A stretch of 64,000 nt of DNA. It comes from Lingula anatina. Its lineage: Eukaryota; Brachiopoda; Lingulata; Lingulida; Lingulidae. The stretch lies in assembly GCF_001039355.2 (NCBI RefSeq), contig NW_019773514.1:1515164-1579163 (forward strand). The letters run 5' to 3'. A program made the translations under genes and the position numbers. Each line of letters begins with the position of its first letter. Within the stretch, counting starts at the first letter, position 1. Positions 1 through 11,139 of this stretch are shown piece by piece. Below the pieces are notes generated by a model that did no database searches, was not told where the DNA came from, and was given only the letters and a program-made list of their open reading frames with translations.

Positions 1-1250
1 AGTCTCCTTCGACTTCATTTGTTGGATCATTCTTACGAATAACAAAATGAAAACTGATCAATCATTGTAATTATCTTTTATCAAACAGTGTTCAAAATAA
101 AGTTTTTTCAAATAAGTACCAGGGACTGCATATCGTAATAACGGAGTCGAGTACTGTTAGTAACCACAGTCATATGAATATCCATAAAAAAGACATCAGA
201 AGAAATCCAGGTATACCTTAAACACGTGTAATTAAAACAATATTAATACATCAAGCGCCACTTGTAAATTGCGAAGAGTCCATCAGTCATTGCACATTAT
301 CTAGTTATACTTTCATAGCGTCGTCTTTTAGGTAAATAAAACACTTCTAAACTACCTTTACTTTTTTGGGTTTATTTGTAAAAACAAAGAAAACTAAAAT
401 AATAAGATTTCAAAAAAGCAGCAGAATTCCAAAATATGATTTATGTAGCCAAATTTTCATAAGCACAGCAAAGCTCTGTATTTGCTCAAATAAGGTCCAT
501 ATGACTGAAAATTGTCAAGATTAATGTGAAACAACAAAAGCTTTTTGAGCAAAATGTTCGCACCAAAGAAAAATAAGCCCCCCCCCTCCAAAAAAAAAAA
601 TAATAATAATATGATACAATATAATCAAATATCTCCATACTAAATAACTACCATAAATATATTAACTAAAGTGTAGGTTAATGATTGCAACCAACATTTA
701 AAATTAGACAACATTATAAAAAATATATGAAGCTATTGGAGCAAAAAGATGTCTGTTGGGAAAGGGGAAAGGTGGACTGGTTGTTTGTCAGTCAACAAGT
801 GACCTTCATTAGCTGAAAGTCTTGGGGGGGGGGAGAGAAAACCGTGGGTGAGTTGAGGTAACACCTAGCCCTCTCCGCTTACTCGTATTATGCTTGATCA
901 CAAGTGTCTCGCTTATGTTAAGTTGGATGATCATATAGCTGTTTTTTCCGAAACACTTGGTTGCCAGCTGGAGGGTTTTCATTGAGCGCGTAAACTGCAG
1001 GCGAGTCAGAGGTCAAAATTTTCCCTAATAACCCCTTTCAACTCCCTCACTACATCATAACTTCTGCAATGTCTTACCTACGTAGCTCTAACAATTACGA
1101 TTATTTTCAGACGTATCGAAAAGAGTAATTGATTAAGGATTGTGGTGTTTTTTTTTAACATAATGCTTCCTAAAATCTTATATTTGCCAGTTAATGAAAA
1201 GAAAAAGAAAATGCAGCATATAATGATTTCCCTTTTATGATTCTGCTGTA

Positions 1251-1380
1251 ATATTGAAATTTCATCCTTGTCTGGGCAGATTTAAAAATGGTCTAGGTCA
1301 TAATTAATAAAATTAAAATCTGAATGGACTATAATTTGGCCTAGTCCAGTTTAAAAGCTAATTGGATTTCAATCTTGCCT
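1251..1380. repeat. degenerate repeat related to the palindrome at 14.6 kb
   Basis: The stretch starts with an ATTGAAATTTCA core followed by CTTGTCTGGGCAGATT and ends with ATTTCAATCTTGCC. The same words in the same order (GATTGAAATTTCAATC, CTTGTCTAGGCGGGTT) occur at 14587-14665. I infer two members of one short dispersed family; ends and class are unknown. Confidence 0.45.
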
Positions 1381-1822
1381 GCGACACACACATAGACACG
1401 CACACATAAAGCAATAACATATATTACATTGTTCATGTCAAAATATCAATGTGCATTCACCAATATATCATGTATTTGTTAGATCATAGCCATTGTACTA
1501 GGTGTACTCGAATCAATAAAGTAATAATGAAAATTTGCTCGCTGGCGTCAGCGTGCACTACGTGTATTTAATAGTAATGATAATAATCCAGGAAATTTAC
1601 GCTACCGTTAAAATGCACCTTAGACCTTAATGCAGCAACTATTCAAATTTCTTGGAAATCTCAACAATTTGCCCATCATCAAACGGGCATATCGTGACTT
1701 ATATGTTGAGATCAACCATAATTACCTTTTATAAAGCTATTTTCAAGTACATAGGACTATATATTTTTATGTTATGAGTGAAAGTCACCAGTCTCTAGAG
1801 TGACATAATACTCGACAATGCA

Positions 1823-1828
1823 TTTATT
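1823..1828 (-). promoter_or_regulatory. candidate poly(A) signal of the receptor gene
   Basis: AATAAA on the minus strand about 176 nt past the receptor stop codon. A second AATAAA (1996-2001) lies only 3 nt past the stop and is probably too close to serve. Choice between them is a guess. Confidence 0.3.
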
Positions 1829-1935
1829 GTCAGTTATTTTTTCAAATATTTTGGATATGCATTGTTGAAAAGGTAATAAAATACCCAGGATTTTATGTTA
1901 TTGAAATGTGTAACGCTCACTGCATGCCTTCAAAT

Positions 1936-2034
1936 GGCCTTTCCATTCTCTTTACATGATCATGTTCAGCGCTAGTGGTGCTGTCAAGTGACCTTTTTAT
2001 TTTCTATTCGTGGTCGTGTTCAGCGCTGGTGGTG
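1936..2034. repeat. 53-bp tandem duplication covering the receptor's last codons
   Basis: The stretch beginning at 1936 (TGGCCTTTCCATTCTCTTTA...) is repeated with substitutions from 1989. The second copy contains the receptor stop codon and last dozen codons. Read on the minus strand, the outer copy still encodes S-A-E-H-D-H, so it is a fossil of the C-terminal tail in the 3' UTR. Confidence 0.7.
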
Positions 2035-3611
2035 GCGCTGCATCCTTTAGAGAAAACATGCACGTCATTCCTGAAGACAAGACTGACCGTGACCAAAGCG
2101 ACCCCTTGGATGCAGTTGCATCCTAACATTAGCATGCAGTAGTCATTAGCCTGGTTGTAAATTGACAGACCCACGAAAACTACACCTAAAGCCTGAATTA
2201 AGGAACAAATTGCACTCACAGATGCTAATCTGCAGCTATCCATGTAGGTTCTTTGAACGGTCACGGCGCATCTATCATTACGCAAAACACGCACCAATCG
2301 CAGAAACATTACTGCATTAAGAGAAACCGCTACAATAGCAGGACCGGCCATAAGGAGCATATAGCCATTCAAATCTATAAAGAAGCATGTGCCTTGGCTA
2401 TATGAAACACTGATGAATGGTTGTTCTCTTAGTTCAAAAAGAAAGCCAAGTGAAACTACCAAAAGTGCAAATGCGTAACTGATCGCGGTACATATCGATA
2501 GGTGTCGCTTTTTGTTGTGTGTCAACAGCAGACGAGACATGACATTGTGATAAGCATGGTAGGATATAACTGGTAGCCAACAAAAACTTATCACCCAAAA
2601 GAAGTGAGCGGACATTGTAATGTACATACATTCTGAATAACTATCTGTGTTGCTCATCATTTCTTGTATAAACAGAAAAAGTTGAAATAAGAAGCAAGTC
2701 GCAAGCTGATGTAAGATGACCCTACATGCAATGTTTTTGTACCATCTCAAATATCCGTGTATGCCAATGTTGCCCAAATACATACACATCGTACATATGG
2801 GCATGGCCCATCGGCGCATCATTTCCTTTGCGAAAGATCTAAGAAGAGTTCGATTTTGTTGACTATCATGAACCACACTTTCGAAGTAATCTGACAAAAA
2901 ATCCTTAATTGCATGCGAGCAAACGAAAGCAGCACCATTCAAAATTGTGACTTCACTTGCGTGTACCTTAGCGATAATTCCAGCATATTGAAATGAGTAC
3001 ACATTTTCTCTTAAATGTATGGAAATACTGCTGTTCAATAGAATTTTAACTAGCAAACATGGCAATTCTTTCACTGCATCACTGGAATTAAAGAACAGAA
3101 AGAGACTTTTCAAATCAGACGTCAAGTCGATCATTTGAAAGGCATGGGCGTTATTCATAACCTTTGGTGTCAGTTGGCTACCATTGACTGTGATTTGTAA
3201 TTCAGATTTTAGCAAATAATTAGACAGATTCTCTCGAAATGTCCTGACTGAAGAGATGATGGAATCATAGGTAGCATGCACCCCTTTTGGTGTAAAATTC
3301 AAGTCTACCAACAGTCCCATAATTGACACATCAGACAAACGGAAAGCTAGCTTGCAAATTATATTAAAAGGAACTATCATGTCATGTAAGTACTGGTTTG
3401 TTTCCAGAAGCGTGTGAAATGCTTTTAAAATTGGCCTGCAAAAAAAGTACTGGGGTATCTTTCCAGTTACACTTTGATAGTCGGTGAATGTGAAATAGAT
3501 GTACAAGTACAGATCCAAGCCCGACATGTTCTGGAACAGTTCTGTCCTAGAGCGACATCTATCGTTTTCGGTACCACGAGGACAGTCAAATGTCTGAAGA
3601 TCGCAGCTTTC
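2004..3611 (-). CDS. receptor exon 3: stalk, seven-transmembrane domain and tail
   Basis: Acceptor TTTTTTTTATTCCAG, then 535 codons and a stop at 2004-2006. The first 265 or so residues are ectodomain with cysteines and N-glycosylation sites; the rest is the seven-transmembrane domain and a short tail ending in EHDHE. The whole membrane domain is in one exon. Confidence 0.87.
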   Translation of the reverse strand, partial: ESCDLQTFDCPRGTENDRCRSRTELFQNMSGLDLYLYIYFTFTDYQSVTGKIPQYFFCRPILKAFHTLLETNQYLHDMIVPFNIICKLAFRLSDVSIMGLLVDLNFTPKGVHATYDSIISSVRTFRENLSNYLLKSELQITVNGSQLTPKVMNNAHAFQMIDLTSDLKSLFLFFNSSDAVKELPCLLVKILLNSSISIHLRENVYSFQYAGIIAKVHASEVTILNGAAFVCSHAIKDFLSDYFESVVHDSQQNRTLLRSFAKEMMRRWAMPICTMCMYLGNIGIHGYLRWYKNIACRVILHQLATCFLFQLFLFIQEMMSNTDSYSECMYITMSAHFFWVISFCWLPVISYHAYHNVMSRLLLTHNKKRHLSICTAISYAFALLVVSLGFLFELREQPFISVSYSQGTCFFIDLNGYMLLMAGPAIVAVSLNAVMFLRLVRVLRNDRCAVTVQRTYMDSCRLASVSAICSLIQALGVVFVGLSIYNQANDYCMLMLGCNCIQGVALVTVSLVFRNDVHVFSKGCSATTSAEHDHE

Positions 3612-6600
3612 CTGGAATAAAAAAAACACATATAAGCAAAACAGGTTCCGGCTTCATAAAAAGACTAAGCTCGAATATCGGTCCTTGAAAAGAATCATTT
3701 CACACCCGACAAAGTTGCGATTCAAGAATACTCTGAAAACTACTGTTGAACTAAGTTTTTGCTGTAAATTGTCATTGTGTGTTCCTTAAGGGGGGATTTC
3801 AGGTAAAGGGGCGGGCACGAGCTCTCCCCTGGGTCCACCATTAATGATATTTAACTCCATTAGCAAAAAGTGTTACCCCTAATACAATGCGTAAAGTGTT
3901 ACAAAAATCACAGCTGAACCAATGTTTTTTATTTAACTTGAAAAAGGTTTTTCCACAAAATTTTACTGATTGTCAAACCGATGAATAAGCTAATATTGAA
4001 AAAATCAAAGCCACACTTTATTATTTTGCACACTATCCTCTGGATTGGTGGATACACCTAATGTATCTGTTCGTGGAGTCAAAAAGTTCTCCACGTACAG
4101 CCAATGTAGCAACAGGCGGATGGAAGTTTGCGGAGTGGTGGCGTTCCACACACTCTCAATGAAGTTCTGATCTTGGGATTGAGCTGGCCGTGGGGGGAGG
4201 ATGAGGGGGTGGGGTGCTTCTTGACTCATAACAGCAACCTTGCCAAAATAACGGTTATTGTGCAGACATCTTCTGACGGTAAACTAAGAAATATCAATCG
4301 CTCTATTTTGCCAATTCGGCGGGTCAAACCTCCCTCATATGTCAACCGCTAGGTAAAAAAGTATTTTTCTCACTTAGGAGCCGCATTTTTAAAATATTTG
4401 ATTTTGGTGTTTCAATGGTCACGCTAGGTGCTGCAGTAGATCGATGTTCTGCTACTCAGATCCCAAATTTTCACGATGATCGATTGCCTAATTGTTATGC
4501 TCTAGTCAAATTAAATGAATGGGTACCCTTGTAGCAATGTGGTAGAGGTAACACTTTTTTGCCAGGTTCACCCCCTACGCTATAGAAAAGGTAATTATTT
4601 CACCAATACCCTATCCAAGATCCACAGTAAAATTACTGGAGAATCAGCTTACATGTAGCACCATTTCAAAAGTATCCACTTCGTAATGAGAGGGTTAAAT
4701 TTATCGCATTTAGTAAAAACGATCTCGCTTGCAACATTTATTCTGCTTAACAATAGAAAAAAGATTGAAAACAGTGAAGGGTTAATACATACCGTGTAAC
4801 ATATAGCGACCCATACACGTATATTTCCATAACTATAACACTGCCATTCATCCCTTATACTGCCCTCAACGGGTATCAATATCAATTCGCCGACTCAGAA
4901 TTTGGACTTGAAACCAGTGTGCTGACATGTAAAAGACATGTAAGTGCCCACATTGTTTTATTTCCCTGCCTGCAGGTCGACACAATTATCTCCGCCAAGG
5001 AGGTCATGTTTTCGGGTCGTGTTTGCAGGTCTCTTAAGGATATTGTAACCTTCAGCCCAAAAGTCCTTATTTACTGCCTTACATACATTCTTTTGGGTAA
5101 TAAATACATGTCCAGTGTTCAGTTTACTAAATTAATTAATATTTCACACGTTTACTAAATTAATTAATATTTCACACGTCATCCTACGGATGACGTCATA
5201 ATTGCGAATTCTGGGCAAAAATTGAAAAAAAAATTCTCATATTTCTTCTTTACCCACGATCACCAATTTCATGACAATATTTGACACTCCAAAACCCTTC
5301 CAGCGATTTTCCTTAAAAGTCTTAATTCCGATTTTATCGGTGATAAAGCTAAATAATGCCTTTGTGGAATAAAAATCTTTAATTAGGGGATCATTTTCCA
5401 TAACAAAACATTTAAACCAAAATGACGGCACGGGATTGTTGCCCTTACACTCGAGGTCAACTTTGCCAATTTTCGTGGTAAAATCTTGTTCAGGGATGAA
5501 GTTACGCCCCATGCCGATTGCCATCTCACCTCAAAATAGAAAGGCTTTAGATTGACGATGAAAGCTTTGAGTTGCCTATGCTTGTACATTGTAACGGGAA
5601 ATATAAAAACCGAATTTTTTATACTTTCGAGGAGATTTTTATTGTTTTAAATCAACACAAAGATAGATGCATTACTGAATAATTAGAGGCAGTAGAAAAC
5701 CCATTTCGGAATCTGGATGATAATGAAGGGTTAATTCCTATTGTCTGTTGGCAACATTTTGAAAATGTTTCAAACAGATTTGGATAAAATTTTCAGAAAG
5801 TGTCGGGAGTGGACCAAGTAAAAAACGATTAGATTTTGGTGATTACCCACTGACCAATAAATGGTCTGTTAGCAACATCATGCAAAAAGTTAACAGATGA
5901 TTTTAATGTTTTGGAAACTGTTAAGATCAGTACCAATTACCAACGACTAGGTTTTGACGATGATCCATTCAGTAACTTATTAATGAATTAATAAAATCTG
6001 GTTGACTTTTAGCAACAAGAAGAAGTTATGAAGGGATTTTGATGAAATTTTCAGGATAGAACAGAAATAAGCTAGGTTTTGGTGGTGATTGATTGATTAA
6101 GTTGATTAATTTGTTATGAGAATTTATCAAATTATTCAGTTTATTTATTAATAATTAATAATAATAATGATAATTGAGTGGCCCTGGTGGAGGTCTACGC
6201 TATCTAAGTGCTTTTTTTGTTCCATATTAAAGTATTGCATTTGGTCAGTAGAGTCTAGTTTTAAATTACATGCTATTTCAAGTTTTTTCCTGGCTTTTGG
6301 AAGTTTCATAAAACATTATTTAAGGCACGTGATGTCAGTGGAAATCCAATTAATCAAGATATTCGATTTACATAAATGTACACACTGCAGTAATTCATGC
6401 AAAAGAGAGAAAGCGAGACCAAGAAATTCCTCTTTCCTGTTTGATTTTACAACGCATTGAATGAAAATGATACATACTGTGAAGCCATCACTGTTTGACT
6501 TTCCCCTTTGTTGGCAGAGGAAAGAGGCCTCCTCTCTGGCAAAAGCTTCGTCCACATTGATCTGGGACACAAAGGTAAATGGGATGAAGTCAAACCCGAA

Positions 6601-8021
6601 TACATCTCCTGAAATATCAATTTACCACACCTATTTTGAAAAAACGAACATATGCTTTCCCTTCGTTTTTAGAGTCATTCTAATAGATTGTAAGGAAAAC
6701 AGTTTGGTATCGAGAATTAATACATGTTCGTCGTTGAGTTAAATTTACTTTCAGGCCTTGAAAATGTAATCTTTAATTCCATTTATGCAACAACGTAGTG
6801 TAGAAAAATAATTTACGCACGGTACCTTTACTTACGTTGTTTGGGACATATTCTCGCTGCTTTGTAAAAAAAGGGCGAATTACATGAAAAGCAAAAGAAA
6901 TTCTTATAATTGACATCTAACGACACCGCAAAGTTGCTCGGGCCTTCAGTGCACAATAGTTGCAAAGTTTCATAGGGTATTCCCGTTTCCGCCCATTCCA
7001 CCGATATACTATGATTAGTGGTTGGGCACGAAGCCAATTCTTGCCTGGTTGTACTGCAAGGATGCGACACTGCCAGTCTTGGCGCAGAAAAAAATATGTA
7101 GCAATATGGGATTCTTAGCGCCTTTGCTATCACCTCATCAGCTGTTGATGAATTAAGGATATAGTCCGAGCTGTATCTTTCGCAATTTACTGCAGGTTTC
7201 CAAGCTTCATATTGTGTTACATCGTAGCACCTTGCGCAGAAGACGTTCTTGAACGTCAATTGAACATTCCTGGCGTAAACTGGGGTAACCCGCAATGTGA
7301 TATCTTCTGTAACATTGTCACCCCTTTCGCATTTTGCTCTTGTTATGTCATCTGGCCAGTGACTTGGACATGACGTCACAAACCAGAAATGATCCGTGTT
7401 TTCATCTGGTAGCTTCAGCGGACGACGTACGCAGCTCACTTGGTCCATTGTTATGTTAACATCAGCGTCAGGTCTCATGTCAATGAAGTCACATTGACTT
7501 TGTGGCCAGCAACAATCTTCAAACAATTCACATAATTTGCCACACGAACAATGCACTGTGACAAAATTGTGATTTTTGTCGTTCATAAGGCAAGCAGGGG
7601 TGTTCGGCTTGGGAAGTTGTAAGTTCGAAATGTTGGCGAACGCCACACCTAGGTCGAAGGACTCCATTTTATCGACTTCGACACTGGAATTGTTTGAGCG
7701 TGCTGGCAGTGTGGTTTCTTCAGCATTTAACAAATGTCTCCCAATATGTGCTGGGTTGTTCGATAATTCACCGACTTCATCTGCACGTGCTTTGGTTCTC
7801 TGCGCCTTCATTGACTGGCTAATGTCGACAAGTCTTTTACAGTTTGGTCCAAATACTAGCTCAAATTTGATATGACTAGCATCTTGCTTGTTTTTCAGCT
7901 CTGTGAGTTTTTCCTTAGTCGATGACATCAGCATTGATCGTAATTCCAACTTGTTTGAGTTTTTGTCCAGCGCAGCGGAAGATCCGCGTAAAAGTAACAG
8001 AAACAGACAAATGCAAAACAT
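2004..8021 (-). CDS. class B-like seven-transmembrane receptor with cysteine-rich ectodomain (3 exons)
   Basis: Predicted surface receptor of the class B (secretin/adhesion/Methuselah-like) group. Exons: 6836-8021, 6478-6608, 2004-3611, joined in phases 1 and 0 to give 974 residues. Residues 1-17 are a signal peptide. Residues 143-177 carry a C-x-C-x3-C-x5-D-C-C pattern like a somatomedin-B domain. TFKNVFCARC (256-265) and NYKNFFCFSC (371-380) are two copies of a motif I recognise from large invertebrate receptor families. Many N-x-S/T sites suggest a glycosylated ectodomain. Seven hydrophobic segments lie at roughly 705-724, 735-754, 768-790, 810-831, 855-877, 900-922 and 931-951; TM1 is weak. 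Cysteines before TM3 (SEC) and in the loop after TM4 (GTCFF) fit the usual TM3-loop disulfide. No clear GPS cleavage motif was found. An in-frame TAG 9 nt before the ATG fixes the start. Ligand unknown. Confidence 0.85.
3858..4567. mobile_element. putative non-autonomous DNA element with about 37-bp terminal inverted repeats
   Basis: The left end carries GCAAAAAGTGTTACCCCTAA and continues with TACAATGCGTA. The right end, reverse-complemented, carries GGCAAAAAAGTGTTACCTCT and continues with ACCACATTGCTA. The match extends about 37 bp with few mismatches. No transposase is encoded between them. Element class and target duplication were not determined. Confidence 0.5.
4974..6220. repeat. dispersed-type repeat with degenerate internal tandem units
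   Basis: Starts near CTCCGCCAAGGAGGTCATGT and ends near GGCCCTGGTGGAGGTCTACG, sequences I associate with a family common in marine invertebrate genomes (recollection, not a search). Inside, three degenerate units of about 135 bp begin near 5735, 5868 and 5999, each with a GTTxGCAAC-like start and a TAGxTTTTGGTGxTGAT-like end. Two overlapping minus-strand ORFs (5237-5589) lie inside and may be remnants of element coding; I do not recognise them. Confidence 0.45.
5123..5178. repeat. 28-bp perfect tandem duplication
   Basis: Two exact copies in tandem, each beginning TTTACTAAATTAATTAATAT, at 5123-5150 and 5151-5178. Confidence 0.9.
6478..6608 (-). CDS. receptor exon 2 (131 bp)
   Basis: Minus-strand exon between acceptor TTGATATTTCAG and donor GTATGT. 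It enters in phase 1 and leaves in phase 0, which exactly reconciles exon 1 (phase 1) with exon 3 (phase 0); exons 1 and 3 cannot be joined directly in frame. It encodes 43 full codons, including INVDEAFAREEASFLC. The intron to exon 1 (6609-6835) is 227 bp. Confidence 0.8.
6836..8021 (-). CDS. receptor exon 1: signal peptide and cysteine-rich ectodomain
   Basis: Encodes residues 1-395 plus one base. Starts at the ATG whose complement is 8019-8021 and ends at a strong donor, GTAAGT, read from 6835 downward. Contains the signal peptide, the SMB-like cluster and both K-N-x-F-C-x-x-C motifs. The ORF runs only two codons past the donor, as expected of a true exon end. Confidence 0.88.
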
Positions 8022-8167
8022 GGTTATCTATTCACTTAATAAGTTGTGAAGTTGTCAACCTTTGCAAAATAGATGATTCATCATACACACGCCTTTTCAA
8101 TAACAGATCGTTTTCACTTTTTTGCATATGGAGCCTCTTCGCCGCTCTAATACGTTTGTACGACTGG

Positions 8168-8175
8168 TATTTATA
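8168..8175 (-). promoter_or_regulatory. TATA box of the receptor gene
   Basis: TATAAATA on the minus strand, 147 nt upstream of the ATG. Transcription would start near 8140 and give a 5' UTR of about 120 nt. Inference from sequence and spacing only. Confidence 0.5.
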
Positions 8176-9335
8176 CTCAGAAACCAAAATTGACAGAAAG
8201 AAGACACGCCTTCAAAATATTTTGTCGAATTGAATTTTTTTCGGAGGCATTATCCAACCAATACCAAGACTCTTTTTGTAGAGATCATAAATATTGTTTC
8301 TCGGCATAATATTCCAAGATGCGCATCCCCAGAAATGCACTGCATGACGTCACGCTTACCCCACTGCGCATGCGTGCACTTTTAATGAGTTGCTAGATTG
8401 CCATAGGAAAATGAATGGGTTCGCGATTCGTGGGTAATTCGCTATAATTGACAAACTAACGGCCTGATGCCGATAGACAGCAACGCTGTGCTATGCTTCG
8501 AGCAACTCCTGACCAAATATCGCTAGGGTTTTTAAAAAAATTCTGTTGTACACACGTACTAAGAAGTTTGCCGTGTATTGCTTAGCCTACCCTCAGCAAA
8601 ACGCACATATTTTCAGAATAGTGATTTTAGACGGTAGATTCACTCAGAAACAAAGGCAAACTAATTCGTTGCCGATAGCACCAGCAGATAGCAGCACCAT
8701 ATAAAGTCTGATTAAAAACTTTCATGGCAATTGAAGAACTTTTACCACTGTACAATGGAGTCCAAAAAAGCACTTGGCACAAATGTGAAACTGCCCAGTG
8801 CAAGGCCAAGAATTCAATCAGTATTTTCAATTATATTATCAGATTCTACATAAATTGACTGACAATATCACTACTCAGTATTTAACTAATCTCTTAATCC
8901 AAAATCACTATCATCATTTAATAATAATGCAAAATTCTTCTTTCAGATTGCTATTTATTTTAAATTTTAATGCTGCAACTGTTCCAAAATAATCTTGTAG
9001 TGAAGGAAAAATGCAAATAAGAAGTGGAAGACCATTTATACCCACATTATTAAATTATTTGAATATAAAAAGAATAAGATCACGATTTAACAAATTAAAA
9101 TAATCTTTCATTAACTCTTTCATGAATAACATATTAAACAAAATTAAAGTTATAAATTAGTGGTAATGGCTTATTCTGGAATATATGACCTCTGCACATC
9201 ATCAGTACCTGACTTGGTACAGTATAGTTACTACTTGGATACAGAGTTAGATTTAATAATGTAACAATAAGAACAATATATATATTACAGTAAACTTCTC
9301 TGCACATGCCAGACGCTTGTTACCATGAACTAACA

Positions 9336-9638
9336 CTACTTGACAATGGGCTGAGCACTTATCACAGAGTCTGTGTGCGATGCCATTGTTGTGCTGTTAT
9401 TGGCTAGTTGAGTCACGTGAAGCCCTACTGTAGCGCCCTCGCGTATAGCGTGAATGCTGCGCATTTCTGGCCATGGTGAGCAGGACAGCAGGAATTGCTT
9501 GAAATAAAAATTGTACATGTTCCATTTTTTCTTTTGGACTGTCAACGTCTCAAGGTTTGTGCTTGGAAAGTCCTCAATTACTGCTAAAACTTTGAATGCA
9601 AGCTCGAAAATAACTATTGTGGAGTAGTTTTCATCCAT
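9336..9638 (-). CDS. unidentified 100-codon ORF or terminal exon
   Basis: A minus-strand ORF preceded by an in-frame TAG that is also a possible splice acceptor (TTTTGCTAAATAG), so it could be a small single-exon gene or a last exon. The protein looks globular, with hydrophobic residues alternating with charged ones (FELAFKVLAVIEDF, KKKWNMYNFYFKQF), and its right half is richer in GC than the surroundings. I recognise no family and find no partner exon. Chance ORF remains the main alternative. Confidence 0.2.
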   Translation of the reverse strand: MDENYSTIVIFELAFKVLAVIEDFPSTNLETLTVQKKKWNMYNFYFKQFLLSCSPWPEMRSIHAIREGATVGLHVTQLANNSTTMASHTDSVISAQPIVK

Positions 9639-10331
9639 GAGAATGAATAATATGCCCTTCTATTTAGCAAAATAATTTGTTAATATGTGTTAAAGAATAT
9701 CCTCTTGGGATGACTTCCAACGAAATTTTAGCAAAATTACGCTATTGTTTTACGTACTCATGCATAACCCTGGCATATAAATGTAACAAATATTGAACAC
9801 AGCTAGTTATTCTAAGTTACAGATATTTTCAGATAGGTCCAAGCCTACGCTAAACTTTCGTTAACATGTTTTGATTAATGAATATCTAAATTGATTTACC
9901 AGTCTTGGCATCATAATTCCATCAATTTTGGAAAAATTAGTCGTTCCGTGCCCATAGATGGAAAATATTAGTCTCAGCCGTTACCAGCCACCCATGAATA
10001 GGGACGGGGAGTGCTACCTTTTCTGATATTCATAAGGGGGGTCTTTCCGCTATACAACTTAGCGGTCAGTTACAGCATCTACACAGTATGATGAAGGCCT
10101 ACGTCCAGGTGGCCGTAAGTCAACGATATGAAAATATTTCAGCTTATGTTTTATAATTATCCTATATGATCCAAGTACCAAGATTATGAGCATTTTTCTC
10201 AACAGTTATTAGTGGAAACAAAAGAGTTAAAACAAGGTGAAAAATACATAGCTACTGGAAATTTATTTTATTTTAAGCTAAATCATTCTTACAATGCTTA
10301 AATGTTTTTTATGCCTCAAGCTAACATGGTC

Positions 10332-10580
10332 AAGGGCGGATCCAGGATTATTTGAAGAGGGGTCCGCGGATGCAAAGACGACCCCCCTTGGCTTTGGGTT
10401 ACAGGCCCGCTGAACGGCCAGGAAAATTTGTGGTATTTTAGAGGGTGAACAGTGCTATTTGGTATAGTTTAGAACTATGATTCAGCTGGTCAAAATTCTA
10501 ATTTCTAGAGGGTACGGTTGGTGTGATTTTTTCAGAAATCGAAGGCGAAGTTTGGACCCTGCATGACCCCCGCCACTGAT
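10332..10580. mobile_element. MITE-like element, family B copy 1
   Basis: About 250 bp beginning AGGGCGGATCCAGGATTATT and ending CCCCCGCCACTGAT. It shares its whole length, with many substitutions, with the copy at 52500-52780. Shared words include GATTATTTGAAGAG, ATGATTCAGCT and GGTGTGATTTTTT. Ends are imperfect inverted repeats. Confidence 0.65.
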
Positions 10581-11139
10581 GGTGACATGAAAAATGTACG
10601 AACATGTAATATTATTGTGGCACTTTTTAGCATCAATAATTATGAAATGGAGAAAGCAACTTACCTGCTAATAATCTTGGTATAAAACTGCAATTTCAAA
10701 AACGTTAAAATGCTTTAACTTCAAGGTGTAAAGGGATTTTACTCCCCTCCCCCCGATCCCTGTAAACTCCCTTCTCTTCAGGAGCGGAGAGAAGAACCGC
10801 GTTAAGTTTTCCTGTACAAAGTGGTTAAGAGGGCTGCTGCCGCCTGACTCGTATCTTCCTTAAATAAGAAACAGCGAGTAGTTGCCTAGGCATACATAAA
10901 CCAGTATACTGACTTAGAATACACAAACATCTGTATATTGAATATCGTTGTGGAGCACATGTAAAAGAACATGCCTGCAGCGCGGAAGAATGAGCCGGTG
11001 TACAGTAGGCGTCTTATTACCCCTGGCACAACCTAAAATGCTTGTTTTAGGTGCTTTGTGCAGACAGAAATGAACGATAGATCCAAGGGGATTTTCAGTT
11101 AGAGCAGTATGAAATGTGCTGATTTCAAAGCAGCAAAGT

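Larger units (their letters stand above)
1..2003. other. non-coding region downstream of the receptor gene
   Basis: AT-rich DNA without a convincing gene on either strand. It holds a C run followed by an A run and TAA repeats near 580-612, a G run near 823-834, a degenerate repeat at 1251-1380 and a 53-bp duplication of the receptor's 3' end at 1936-2034. The receptor's 3' UTR (minus strand) must begin in its right-hand part. Confidence 0.6.
3612..6477. other. receptor intron 2 (2.9 kb)
   Basis: Bounded by donor GTATGT and acceptor TTATTCCAG on the minus strand. It holds an inverted-repeat element (3858-4567), a dispersed repeat (about 4974-6220) and a 28-bp tandem duplication. No additional exon is needed by the reading phase. 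Confidence 0.75.
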
